Source: JBBQFC01 sp038321615 (GTDB taxonomy: Bacteria > Bacteroidota > Bacteroidia > Flavobacteriales_D > Cryomorphaceae). Taken from it: a stretch of 64,000 nucleotides of DNA. A model generated the notes under the pieces. That model searched no databases. It saw only the letters and a list, made by a program, of their open reading frames with translations, and was not told the origin of the DNA. Within the stretch, counting starts at the first letter, position 1. Each line of letters opens with the position of its first letter. Both the position numbers and the translations under genes were made by a program. Where the stretch lies: contig JBBQFC010000006.1 of the NCBI GenBank assembly GCA_038321615.1, forward strand, positions 16,249 to 80,248, in the 5' to 3' direction. Below, piece after piece: positions 42,202 through 51,222 of this stretch.

Positions 42202-42878
42202 AAGCCCTGCTCCATGTAGTGATTGTACCGATCGGCGTCAAACTGGAATAGTTGGGGTTTACGACCAGGATTTTCGCTGTCTTCAAAACCCGCGGACATC
42301 AGAATATCCAGCTTTGTAAGCTTTTTACGAAAATTGCGTTTGTCCAACGGACGCATTAATATTTGCTCGTAAAGGGCCTGCAGATCAGACAGTTTAAATG
42401 CCTTTGGCAAGAGCTTAAAGCCGATGGGGCGATTTACAATTCTGCGCTTCAGTCGTTGCGCAGCCAATTCCAATACTTCATTGTGATCGTACGCCAACTC
42501 TCCCACTTCGGTAACGTCCACCCATCTGGTTTCCTTATCGGTGCGGACAAATTTAATATCGGTCGACATATTAATCAAGCCGTAGAAGGCAACATCTATA
42601 ACCCTGCCAATGGGATGGCGGTAAATTTTTCCAAAAGCATTTAATTGCTCCAAATAGACATCAGAGTTACCGATGGCATCAAAAACCAGTTCTTCGCATT
42701 TAGCCTCCAGACCTTCATCGGCCATCACTAAGGTGCCCGGAAAGGACCATGCACCGGCGTAAGGATTCTTCTTAATCTTTTGAATATATACTTTCAGCGT
42801 ACCATCTTCGAAACCGTATAGCACCACGGTTACCGATATACCCAGGTTAAAGTACTTACTCAAATCTTCTTCGCCCAT
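42198..42878 (-). CDS. NrtR-like regulator: non-catalytic Nudix domain plus winged HTH
   Basis: Residues 1-145 have the Nudix fold (VTVVLYGFEDGTLKVYIQKIKKNPYAGAWSFPG) but the Nudix box starting at GTLVMADEGLEAKC is degraded: the Arg and the Glu pair of the catalytic REXXEE are missing (E, F and D in their place). Residues 150-226 form a winged helix (FKLLPKAFKLSDLQALYEQIL, FRKKLTKLDIL) as in the NrtR/AraR regulators of this phylum. It probably binds a sugar or nucleotide effector and controls DNA, rather than hydrolysing. The last gene of a ten-gene minus-strand run, five bases after the M48 gene. Confidence 0.88.
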   Translation of the reverse strand: MGEEDLSKYFNLGISVTVVLYGFEDGTLKVYIQKIKKNPYAGAWSFPGTLVMADEGLEAKCEELVFDAIGNSDVYLEQLNAFGKIYRHPIGRVIDVAFYGLINMSTDIKFVRTDKETRWVDVTEVGELAYDHNEVLELAAQRLKRRIVNRPIGFKLLPKAFKLSDLQALYEQILMRPLDKRNFRKKLTKLDILMSAGFEDSENPGRKPQLFQFDADRYNHYMEQGF

Positions 42879-42883
42879 ACGTC

Positions 42884-43681
42884 TTATACTTTGTAATATT
42901 TCAATGCTTCTGGCATGAAATCTTGGAGATCTTTGATACGCGTATTATCACTTGGGTGGGTGCTAAGTAATTCGGGGGGTTTACCACCATTGCTTTGAGC
43001 TGCCATGCGTTCCCAAAAAGCTGGAGCTACGCGTGGGTCGTAACCTGCTACAGCCATAAAAACAAGACCGAGTTTGTCGGCTTCCGATTCGTGCTTTCGC
43101 GAATAGGCAAGGCTACCCAACTGTGATCCAATACCATAAGATTGTAGAAGAAGATTTCGGGTAGTGGCTGGTTGCTCACTTGTCAAAATACTTAGAGCTT
43201 GACCAGCTCCTTGAATACCCAAAGCCTGACTCATTCGCTCGTTGCCGTGCTTTGCTACAGCATGTGCTACTTCATGCCCCATTACCACAGCGATACCGGC
43301 ATCGTCTTTACAAAGCGGAAGTATGCCGGTGTAGAAAACTACGCGCCCACCTGGCATGCACCAAGCGTTGATGGTAGGATCGTTGACGGTATGGAATTCC
43401 CAGACAAAATTTTCGACCAGATCTTCACGCCCTTTTGATTTTAGATATTCATCTACCGCCTTCGAAATTTTCAAACCCACTCTTTTCACGCGTTGAGCGT
43501 CGGAGTTTGACTCGGGCAGTGGTGGATTCTCCGAGAGAAAGTCGGAATAGGCGGTAGCACTCATGCCCGCCATCTGAGTTTCGGGGATAAGACTCAATTG
43601 GCGGCGCCCGGTGATCGGAACCTTTGAGCAAGAATAGACACCCATAAGGCCTACGAAGGCCAGGCAAAATAATCTTTTCAT
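42884..43681 (-). CDS. M48-family metallopeptidase lipoprotein
   Basis: Zinc peptidase facing the periplasm. Lipoprotein signal LMGVYSC with C18, then SKVPITGRRQLSLIPETQM. The zinc site is H136-E137-x2-H140 in VVMGHEVAHAVAKHGNERMSQ, with the third ligand in the downstream ESEADKLGLVFMAVAGYDP. 265 residues, as in LoiP/YggG- and BepA-like outer-membrane quality-control proteases. Four bases downstream of clpS and five upstream of the regulator gene. Confidence 0.93.
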   Translation of the reverse strand: MKRLFCLAFVGLMGVYSCSKVPITGRRQLSLIPETQMAGMSATAYSDFLSENPPLPESNSDAQRVKRVGLKISKAVDEYLKSKGREDLVENFVWEFHTVNDPTINAWCMPGGRVVFYTGILPLCKDDAGIAVVMGHEVAHAVAKHGNERMSQALGIQGAGQALSILTSEQPATTRNLLLQSYGIGSQLGSLAYSRKHESEADKLGLVFMAVAGYDPRVAPAFWERMAAQSNGGKPPELLSTHPSDNTRIKDLQDFMPEALKYYKV

Positions 43682-43685
43682 ATTT

Positions 43686-43973
43686 CTATTGGATTTCGGC
43701 AGTCAAACCGCGATCAAGAAGAGCTACACACATGGGCTTAAGCTTATCTATCGACCCGCGCTTTACGCTACACTGCCCATTGTAATGCACAATATAGGTG
43801 CATTGTTCGGCTTGAATTGAGTCGTGCTTACAGACATTAATCAAGCTCTCAATTACGAAAGCAAAGGTGTTGTACGGATCGTTGAATAAAATAAGTTCCT
43901 TGTCCCGATCGAGCAATATGTCGAGCGAAATTTCTTCTTCTACATCTGTTTCGATGGTTGCAAAAGGCATCAT
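43686..43973 (-). CDS. clpS: ClpAP adaptor ClpS
   Basis: 95 residues. The ClpS core is complete: ILFNDPYNTFAFVIESLINVCKH binds the N-degron with the conserved NDxxN-type pocket, and QAEQCTYIVHYNGQCSV, then KPMCVALLDRGLTAEIQ contact ClpA. It delivers N-end-rule substrates to ClpAP; ClpA/ClpC are not in the window. The gene lies 68 bases after the giant protein gene and four before the M48 gene. Confidence 0.93.
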   Translation of the reverse strand: MMPFATIETDVEEEISLDILLDRDKELILFNDPYNTFAFVIESLINVCKHDSIQAEQCTYIVHYNGQCSVKRGSIDKLKPMCVALLDRGLTAEIQ

Positions 43974-44041
43974 GTTGGTCGGCTTTGACTACAAAGTTAA
44001 TAATGCAGCCTTTAGAACCATCGTGAAATTCTACAATTTCG

Positions 44042-47000
44042 TCAGGGAGCTGCCTGAATACGCCCGTCAACAATTGTACCGATTCCGGCATCGGCTATTC
44101 CCGCGTGCTGCATTATCTGCAAATACTGCTCAGCCGTTGTTTTTGATTCAAACGATTGGGAGTAGTACATCGTGCGCCCTTCGGCATCCGTGTCCCGCTT
44201 TACCTGCAAATCGGACTGGTCGAGAAAGGCGTTGGCGACTTCCTGTGGAATATCACCAGTAAAGCGCCCGAGAATAACCACATATAGAATTTTTTCTACA
44301 GTAGTTCCCACATTTTGACCATTATTTAGTTCAGTCTGACTATCGGTGAATGTTATTTCTACTCCTTCCGCTTGCAATTTGGCGGCTTCATCGAGGCTTA
44401 TTCTGCGGCCGTTATAGTAAGCCGTAATGAATGCATCGCTTACCCCTTTCGATACTACTTCCGATTTCCGATAGGCCGCCGCTCCCGGGCTGGAATATCG
44501 GCCAGATGTATACCTGATTAATTTGCTGGCAGTAAGCTCACTATTCAATTGTGTGAGATTAAACAAATTATCGAGTTTAACGGGCTTCGAATACACACCC
44601 ACCTGCACCGTGTAAAAGAGGCCGGTGCTCGATTCGACTTGAGAAGCACTCGCGGCTTCTGGATCATTGTAATAATCGACGGCCAGTGGAGCTGGATTAG
44701 GCAGCACGGCTGTAGCCCCAGTCTTTCCTGTGCCCTTCAAAATTGTTGACCCGTCCGCCAATGCCGTTTGATTGGCATTTTCGGAGATGGCTTTTTCTTC
44801 GCGCAGCACTTGACTTGCCTGGTTGAGAATAGCTTGAGCCTGGTTGCCGGTAAGTTGCTCTCCATCTATATAGGCTACTACAAAAGCATCGGTGTAACCT
44901 TTTGATCGAACGAGCTCCTTGGCCGAAACGGCATCTTGATACGCTTTGAATATTCCTGCACGGTATCGCGTGATTCCATTAGGTAATTTTTGCCCCATCA
45001 CCGGCGCTATATCGGTGAATAAATCTTGAGGAATTGAATTGCGAAAGGCACCAATCTGTACCTGAAAAATCAACCCCTTCGGCATGGTTACTTCAAGTGG
45101 AATTGGTTTGTTGGCGCTGTACACAGAGCCATCCGTTTCTATAAATAAGCGCTCTGTAACGTCAGTAAAATCTTCTTTTTCCGCTATAATCTCAATCAAT
45201 GCAAGCCAATTGCCCGTCTCTGATAGCAGTCGCTCTTCATCTTCTGAAAGTCCGCTGCGCTTTTCAGACGATATACCGCCTTTTGGTTCAACCGTGATGG
45301 GTTTAACATTAGCAACAGGCATTGAAGGAGCAGTTTCTGTTGTTGTTTCAGCTACCGATGGCTTGACTTTAGGCCTTGCAGGCGCGGCCTTCATAGGCTC
45401 AGAAGAAGCCAGATTAGAAGGAATTATGCTATACACAGGTCCGTCGACCAAACCATTGAGCTCAGCCAATTCGGAAGGAGATAATTTTTTAGCCTGGATC
45501 GCAACAATCGATTCTTGCTGTAACCGGCTCGCCCGGAGTGCTTCAGCTTGCTGGGCTGCAATAGCCGATCGAACCACGTCGCGCTGCGATTCAGCTTTCA
45601 GACCTTCCACTCGTTTAATAATTAACGCTTTATTATTTGCTACTGATTCATGCTCAGCCATGTTTAGCAGTCGTGCCGCTTCTACATCGCGCTCCGCTAC
45701 TTGTGCACTCCACTTGCTCGCATTTTCTGCCTGGAAGCGCTCAAGCGTTCTGAGACTATCGGCAAGAACAGATGCCATTACATAGCGGTAATGGTCTGGT
45801 TGAGCTTTCAGTAATCCAAAACCTTTCGAGTCAATTGGCGTGGCTGAAATCAATAGAGATTCTTGTGACGCGGAATTTGCATTGCCTACAAACACGGTGT
45901 CAACATTCAATTCACTTGATTGACTGAGTGCACTCGCTCTTGCAGCTTCAGAGATACCGGCAAGCGTTGTCGCTTGTATTTCAGTAAGATAAGTGCGGCC
46001 TTTAACGACGGTGTTTGATCTACTTTCAATTTCCAGGCGCTCCATTGAAGCCAGTTGAGTTTTCGGCCCTTGTTCATCACCCAAGCCCAGGTTTAACTGC
46101 TTATTCAGTGCTTCCAAACGGTTTATGATTTTGAGCTCATCTTCCACTCTACCTACTTTAGTGAGCTCGCCAGATTGTGCTTTTCGCTCAATACCGCTCA
46201 GCGCATTTGCTATGCTCGTATTTTCAAACGACAACGCGTTTACCCCGGCAGCATCGGTTTTGCCGTGATCTATAATCTTCGCTAACAAAAGGCTATTGGC
46301 CGATTGATAATAAGAAACTTCGGCCGCATTCGATTTGGCCAAAGTGGCGATAAGGCGACGATCGATGGCTACTGCTTGACTTCGCAACCTTTCGGCTTCC
46401 GTAGCAATCAACGCCTTATCAATAGGGTTCAATTCTACAGCATACTCCGACTTTAATGCTTCGAGCTGAATGCGCATCTGCTCCATAGAATCGAGCGAAA
46501 GGGTGAGCGCGTCGTTTGATAAATTCGCGTTCAGCGATTTATAATTCACGCCGGTTATTACAAGGGCGTTCACGCTACTTTGTGGAATGAGCACATCAAA
46601 AGCGTTCTCGCTTGCCGAAGGGTCTACACGAGCGATGGGTTTGGATATCGCTTCGGATTGCAATTTCGGAGCCGCGGACGCAGAAGGTACTTCAGCGCTT
46701 CCTGCTTCGGTTCGCGATGCGTCAACAACAGCTTCAAACTTTTCGCCTTGCATCGGTGTGGTTGGCGGTTTTGACTTTATTTCTTGTACTTCTGGCACAC
46801 TTGATTTCTCGTTGGTCCGGGTAACGGTAGGATTTGGCGTCGGCTTTGGCGATGGGTTCGATGTACTTTCGATACTTGCCAATTCCACATCTGATACACC
46901 CACAAATGATTGTTGGAAATCGGCGAACCATTTGTCGGCTTCCGCGCGATGAGCTTTTGCCAAATCATCTATGTTCTGAATTTGAACTTGCAATTGCTCA

Positions 47001-50000
47001 CGTTGCTTTTCCGTTTTTTCCTTGTCGAGCTGAGTTACCAAAACGACCACTTCGGCGTCTAAATTCTTTGCCGATTTTTGATAAATCGAAGAAGTAGCTC
47101 GTTCCCGGTCAGAAAAGCTTAGCTCGATTTTACTTAAGGCCGTCAAATCATTTTCAAGGGCTTTTTCAGCTTTTGTTTTCGCTATTTCGCTTGCAGCTAA
47201 GACCCCGTCCGTGTCGCGGTAATCGACCGATTGATTCGCTGTAAATTGTTGATCGAGTAAGGGGTTTTTGTCTTCTTTAATTTTGTCTATTGTCGAGCTC
47301 CGCTCTTGAAGCAGCTTATTGTAACGTTTTAGGACATCAGGATCCACCTGCTTATTGCCTTCGATGGCCACTGCGTAAAGTTGGATTTCGGATTGAACGG
47401 ATGTCAAATAATTCTCATTTAGCTGAATACGTTTGGCCGACCGCTCCACGTCTTCTTCGATTGATTCAATAAATGAAAGCTTGGCGGAATAGCCTGGAGC
47501 CAAGTCATCGGGTGAATAAGGTGCAGCAATGCTCTGCTGCATTTCCGGGCTCAATTTGCTCGGTACTTTTGAAGCCTTTTGTTCGACAGGTGGAGCATCT
47601 GAGATAAGCTCGGTGTACTCTTGAGCTTCTGGTGTACGCGCTGTATAGGCAAGCGTACCGCTTAGAACTTGCTCGTCCTGAAGTATTTCGATGGTCTTAA
47701 TTCGCCGTAATTCAAGCAGTTGATTTGGATCAACGTCAGAAACGGCGTCGCCCGCAATCAATACATCCAGATCGGCAATCAAAGCTTTGTTTAATGCAAT
47801 GCGGCTTTCGGCCAATTCGGGTGCGCTTAGGCCCGAAAGCTCAATACCAACTAATTGGGGAATGTAGTTTCGATTTACTTCGCTTATGGCTCTAACATAG
47901 ACTGGCTTTGTAGAAGCTTCTACAACTTTAGATTCTAATTGGGCGTAAGTTGATGCATCTAAGCCATTCACGTCAGCAATAGCTCTGGCATACGCTTCGG
48001 ATTCTTTATTGGAAGTGCGAGACATTTTTAATTCCGCAACCAAAGCTTCGCTCGCTTCTTTCTCCACTGTTTTATCGGCTTTGAGCTTGGTGTATTGCTC
48101 AAGTTGTGCCTTTAAATCGTCTGGATCAAGATCGTCGGAGCCACCTACTCCACGCTCTAACTCGGCAATCGATTGATCAATAATAGCAATCCAATCGTTG
48201 GCCGCGTTAATTTTTACTTTCTCAGCTTCAATACGGTTCTGAGTACTCTTAGCTTCATTGATGCTGGTAGCGCCTGTCGGTATTGTCGGCCTTAAAGCAT
48301 TTTGACTTGATTCTTCAGACACAGCTGTATTTGCGGCTGAAGCTGCGCCACTCGATTTTGAAGGCGAAGCAACCGCGCTTGCCAATTCTTCGGAGGGGGT
48401 TGAAGAAGTTGCGGACCCGGTAGGTATAGTTGCCGCGGGTATTGCATCCTTTTTAGGGACATTGGAGGCTTCAACGGTATTGGCTGCCGGCATTTGGGCA
48501 GGAACTTGCGAAACCGTTTCGGGTTTTTTTGGGGTTTGCAAAGCCTCACTTTCTGCAATATCATTTGGAGCTTTCAAACCTTTGGGCTTTGGCTGAAGAT
48601 TGTCACGGTTGTCTGCAGAAACATCAATTTTCTCAATAGCCTGCCCGGTGTTATCAGCCAAGGAAGCAGCGGTCTCCACTTCGCCGCCGTAAACTTTGGC
48701 AAATGCAGCCATTTGAGCCGTACTGCCTACAGTTGCCAAGGCATCCGGCCGATCGGCTAAATATTTAGCTACGGCTTTATCATCAATAATGATTTTGTTC
48801 AAAACGGACTTTTGGCTCGCTAAATCAGATGCTGAAATAGGGGTACCAGTAGTATTTTCAGTCTGAAAACTTCCATTTTCAATTGACTGATATAGCTCCA
48901 ATCGATCCTGCATATCGCGCGAATCGATTAATAATTTCTCCGCGGCTGCATAGCGTTTATCGACTCCAGCAACAAGGTCTGAAATATCGGTTTCCAGGCG
49001 TCCTATTTCTTCATCGAGCTGCTTGGCTTCCTTACCTTTTGCTGCTTCGCGCAATCTCTTTTTATTAATTAATTCCCGCTCCATGGTCGCAGCTTCTTGC
49101 CGGGCGTTCCCTGCTTTTGCCATTGCAGCATCGCTCTGGTTGCGGCTTTGAGAAGCTTGGGCTTGCACAGCGTCCATCGGTTTCGCCGCTGTAGATTGAT
49201 CGGCTTCGGTAACCTGGAGCGCTTTTTCAGCTTTCAGCGAGGTAAGCGCATTTTCGTAATTCCTTTCATTTAGGGCCGCTTGAAGCTCCATTTGTGCTCG
49301 CCGTGCTTCGGTCTTAAATTGTACCTGCTCTGCTGCTATAGCTCCCAGTTGCTGCGCAAGGGCATCGGCATTTTCCGCTTTACGCAACGCCGTCTCTGCA
49401 TTCATTTTTGCTAAAGCAGTTTTGAACATCAATTCGGGTTGGCTCCCTTCGTCGGCCCTTTTCGCTTCAGCTTGTTTCGCAATCGCCGTTTCGCCAAGCG
49501 CTCTGGCGACCTGCCATTGCTCTGCTGCCGCTTGCACGGCCTGTTTTTGATAGGCTTTTGCCCTGGCTTCTTCCTGGCCGATCTTAACAACGCGCTGTTC
49601 GGCTTGCGCCAGAACCTGCTCATTACTTAGGCCAATACTAAATCCTGCCGAATGATAGGCCAGATCAATATCCGATTCTTGCACTGCTGGTGCTTCAGCT
49701 TCTTTCGTAGGGTCGTAATTTACATCGAGCTGCGAACGCTGGCGCAATATCTTTTGCGCCAAAGTCATTACGTCGCCCTGATAAGTTTGGTCAAATAGAT
49801 TATTTATTACGAGCTTTTCAAGTCCAGCGGAAAGCACAAGCTCCATTTCCTGCAAATAGGCGGTGAGCCCCTGGCTCTTAGGAACCGCGACTGATCCGGA
49901 ATGTACCGTTTTGCCCTTATCTACTTCGACCAATATTTTATAGCGGCCACTTCGAGGAAAGCTGAGCACGTAATCGCCGGTGTTTGGATCGGTAAATTGG

Positions 50001-51145
50001 CTATCCACTTCTTTATTGGAAGCGGCATCTATGACCGTGATTTTTGCAAGCTTGATCGAAGGATTTACTTTATTGACAAAAAGTCCTTTTACCAAGGTGA
50101 GCTCCAATGGAATGCTCTGAACCTTAACTGTGTAAACGTGCACTTGCCCTTGACGACTACTTCGTGCTGACGCAAAATTTGCCAAATTCTTGGTAGAGTC
50201 GGCAATGTAGAAGAGTTCATCGTCGGGCGTGTTTACGGCAAAATCTAAATTTTCGGGTTTTGAGAAACTTCCCGACCCTAGATCCACTTGCGACTGAAAT
50301 ACGTCGTAACCGCCCATACTATTATGTCCTTTCGACGAGAAGTAGAAGGTTTGGTTATCGGGGTGTAGGAAGGGATAATTTTCGTCGTAGGGCGAGTTAA
50401 TAGTAGCCGGTAGCTTTTGTGGCGATGAAAATGAGCCGTCTGGAAGCACCTGAGCGCGGTAAATATCCAATCCATCCTTTCCGTCCTTGCCATAGCTCGA
50501 AAAATATACATCGGAGCCCGGGCCACGGAAATGAATAAGCGATTGGTGATTGTTCTTTTTGTCGAGTGATGTGAGCAGGGCTTCGGGCGTAACCAAAATT
50601 TTTCCGCCGATTTCGCTCAAGTCGTAAATCCGGAAGAAGGCTTCAGTTGCAGACTGTTTTTTATCGAGTACGCGAAGATCCTTTATTTGCGAAAGCAGCT
50701 GCAAACCACTCGCACAAGCGGCCAATTCCTGTTCTACCTGGAGTTCTGAAGCCCCTTTTGAATCGAGCGACTGATACTTTTGGTAAGCCTTTGTGGCATC
50801 GGTAAATTGATAATTGAGATGGTAGGCTCTTGCAAGAAAATACCACACTTGGTTATCTATGGCGGGCTTGGAGCTTGCGAATTTCAGGTATTTAATGGCT
50901 TCGTCTTTCTCAGTGGTTTCGCCATAAAGAGCGGTAGCCCCGTATTTGAAATTCAAATCGGGGTTGGTAGGGTTCAAGCTAAGGAGCTGCGCATATAGCG
51001 GCATAGCATCGGCATATGCCTTTTGGTCGAAAAGGGTATTGGCTTCCTTCAGGAGATCTCCTTCGGAATACTGCGCATTTGCGGCTACACACCACAATAA
51101 CGCAAGCAAGGTCAGGGATACCTTGTGTTGTATATTGCGTATCAA
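44042..51145 (-). CDS. Giant exported TPR / PD40 / coiled-coil / triple-SPOR protein
   Basis: About 2370 residues from a TTG at 51145, which gives a clean signal peptide (IRNIQHKVSLTLLALLWCVAANAQ, fewer than 25 residues); the open frame starts earlier, at another TTG (51208), and there is no ATG in the region. Order: TPR (20-170), PD40/WD40-like propeller (190-350; GKDGLDIYRAQVLPDGSFSSP, SMGGYDVFQSQVD), a carboxypeptidase-regulatory-like domain (365-430), then about 1550 residues rich in Ala, Glu and Gln, partly heptad-like. Three SPOR-type repeats end it: GLIFQVQIGAF (about 2020), GLFYTVQVGVY (about 2170) and ILYVVILGRF (about 2285). SPOR binds denuded glycan of peptidoglycan. TPR+PD40 N-termini are known from type IX secretion-linked proteins such as PorE, but the tail is different. 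Function unknown; probably spans periplasm and cell wall. Confidence 0.85.
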   Translation of the reverse strand: MIRNIQHKVSLTLLALLWCVAANAQYSEGDLLKEANTLFDQKAYADAMPLYAQLLSLNPTNPDLNFKYGATALYGETTEKDEAIKYLKFASSKPAIDNQVWYFLARAYHLNYQFTDATKAYQKYQSLDSKGASELQVEQELAACASGLQLLSQIKDLRVLDKKQSATEAFFRIYDLSEIGGKILVTPEALLTSLDKKNNHQSLIHFRGPGSDVYFSSYGKDGKDGLDIYRAQVLPDGSFSSPQKLPATINSPYDENYPFLHPDNQTFYFSSKGHNSMGGYDVFQSQVDLGSGSFSKPENLDFAVNTPDDELFYIADSTKNLANFASARSSRQGQVHVYTVKVQSIPLELTLVKGLFVNKVNPSIKLAKITVIDAASNKEVDSQFTDPNTGDYVLSFPRSGRYKILVEVDKGKTVHSGSVAVPKSQGLTAYLQEMELVLSAGLEKLVINNLFDQTYQGDVMTLAQKILRQRSQLDVNYDPTKEAEAPAVQESDIDLAYHSAGFSIGLSNEQVLAQAEQRVVKIGQEEARAKAYQKQAVQAAAEQWQVARALGETAIAKQAEAKRADEGSQPELMFKTALAKMNAETALRKAENADALAQQLGAIAAEQVQFKTEARRAQMELQAALNERNYENALTSLKAEKALQVTEADQSTAAKPMDAVQAQASQSRNQSDAAMAKAGNARQEAATMERELINKKRLREAAKGKEAKQLDEEIGRLETDISDLVAGVDKRYAAAEKLLIDSRDMQDRLELYQSIENGSFQTENTTGTPISASDLASQKSVLNKIIIDDKAVAKYLADRPDALATVGSTAQMAAFAKVYGGEVETAASLADNTGQAIEKIDVSADNRDNLQPKPKGLKAPNDIAESEALQTPKKPETVSQVPAQMPAANTVEASNVPKKDAIPAATIPTGSATSSTPSEELASAVASPSKSSGAASAANTAVSEESSQNALRPTIPTGATSINEAKSTQNRIEAEKVKINAANDWIAIIDQSIAELERGVGGSDDLDPDDLKAQLEQYTKLKADKTVEKEASEALVAELKMSRTSNKESEAYARAIADVNGLDASTYAQLESKVVEASTKPVYVRAISEVNRNYIPQLVGIELSGLSAPELAESRIALNKALIADLDVLIAGDAVSDVDPNQLLELRRIKTIEILQDEQVLSGTLAYTARTPEAQEYTELISDAPPVEQKASKVPSKLSPEMQQSIAAPYSPDDLAPGYSAKLSFIESIEEDVERSAKRIQLNENYLTSVQSEIQLYAVAIEGNKQVDPDVLKRYNKLLQERSSTIDKIKEDKNPLLDQQFTANQSVDYRDTDGVLAASEIAKTKAEKALENDLTALSKIELSFSDRERATSSIYQKSAKNLDAEVVVLVTQLDKEKTEKQREQLQVQIQNIDDLAKAHRAEADKWFADFQQSFVGVSDVELASIESTSNPSPKPTPNPTVTRTNEKSSVPEVQEIKSKPPTTPMQGEKFEAVVDASRTEAGSAEVPSASAAPKLQSEAISKPIARVDPSASENAFDVLIPQSSVNALVITGVNYKSLNANLSNDALTLSLDSMEQMRIQLEALKSEYAVELNPIDKALIATEAERLRSQAVAIDRRLIATLAKSNAAEVSYYQSANSLLLAKIIDHGKTDAAGVNALSFENTSIANALSGIERKAQSGELTKVGRVEDELKIINRLEALNKQLNLGLGDEQGPKTQLASMERLEIESRSNTVVKGRTYLTEIQATTLAGISEAARASALSQSSELNVDTVFVGNANSASQESLLISATPIDSKGFGLLKAQPDHYRYVMASVLADSLRTLERFQAENASKWSAQVAERDVEAARLLNMAEHESVANNKALIIKRVEGLKAESQRDVVRSAIAAQQAEALRASRLQQESIVAIQAKKLSPSELAELNGLVDGPVYSIIPSNLASSEPMKAAPARPKVKPSVAETTTETAPSMPVANVKPITVEPKGGISSEKRSGLSEDEERLLSETGNWLALIEIIAEKEDFTDVTERLFIETDGSVYSANKPIPLEVTMPKGLIFQVQIGAFRNSIPQDLFTDIAPVMGQKLPNGITRYRAGIFKAYQDAVSAKELVRSKGYTDAFVVAYIDGEQLTGNQAQAILNQASQVLREEKAISENANQTALADGSTILKGTGKTGATAVLPNPAPLAVDYYNDPEAASASQVESSTGLFYTVQVGVYSKPVKLDNLFNLTQLNSELTASKLIRYTSGRYSSPGAAAYRKSEVVSKGVSDAFITAYYNGRRISLDEAAKLQAEGVEITFTDSQTELNNGQNVGTTVEKILYVVILGRFTGDIPQEVANAFLDQSDLQVKRDTDAEGRTMYYSQSFESKTTAEQYLQIMQHAGIADAGIGTIVDGRIQAAP

Positions 51146-51222
51146 TTTATAGTTTAAGGGTACAATCCCTACGCCTTTCGAGCAGAGATTGTTACACGAA
51201 GAAACCAATAATTTCCGGCTTT

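Noticed and set aside
45084..45785. 233-codon plus-strand frame rich in Ser, Ala and Leu
   Set aside because: Antisense shadow of the Ala/Glu/Ser-rich tail of the giant protein; the bias follows from codon use on the other strand.
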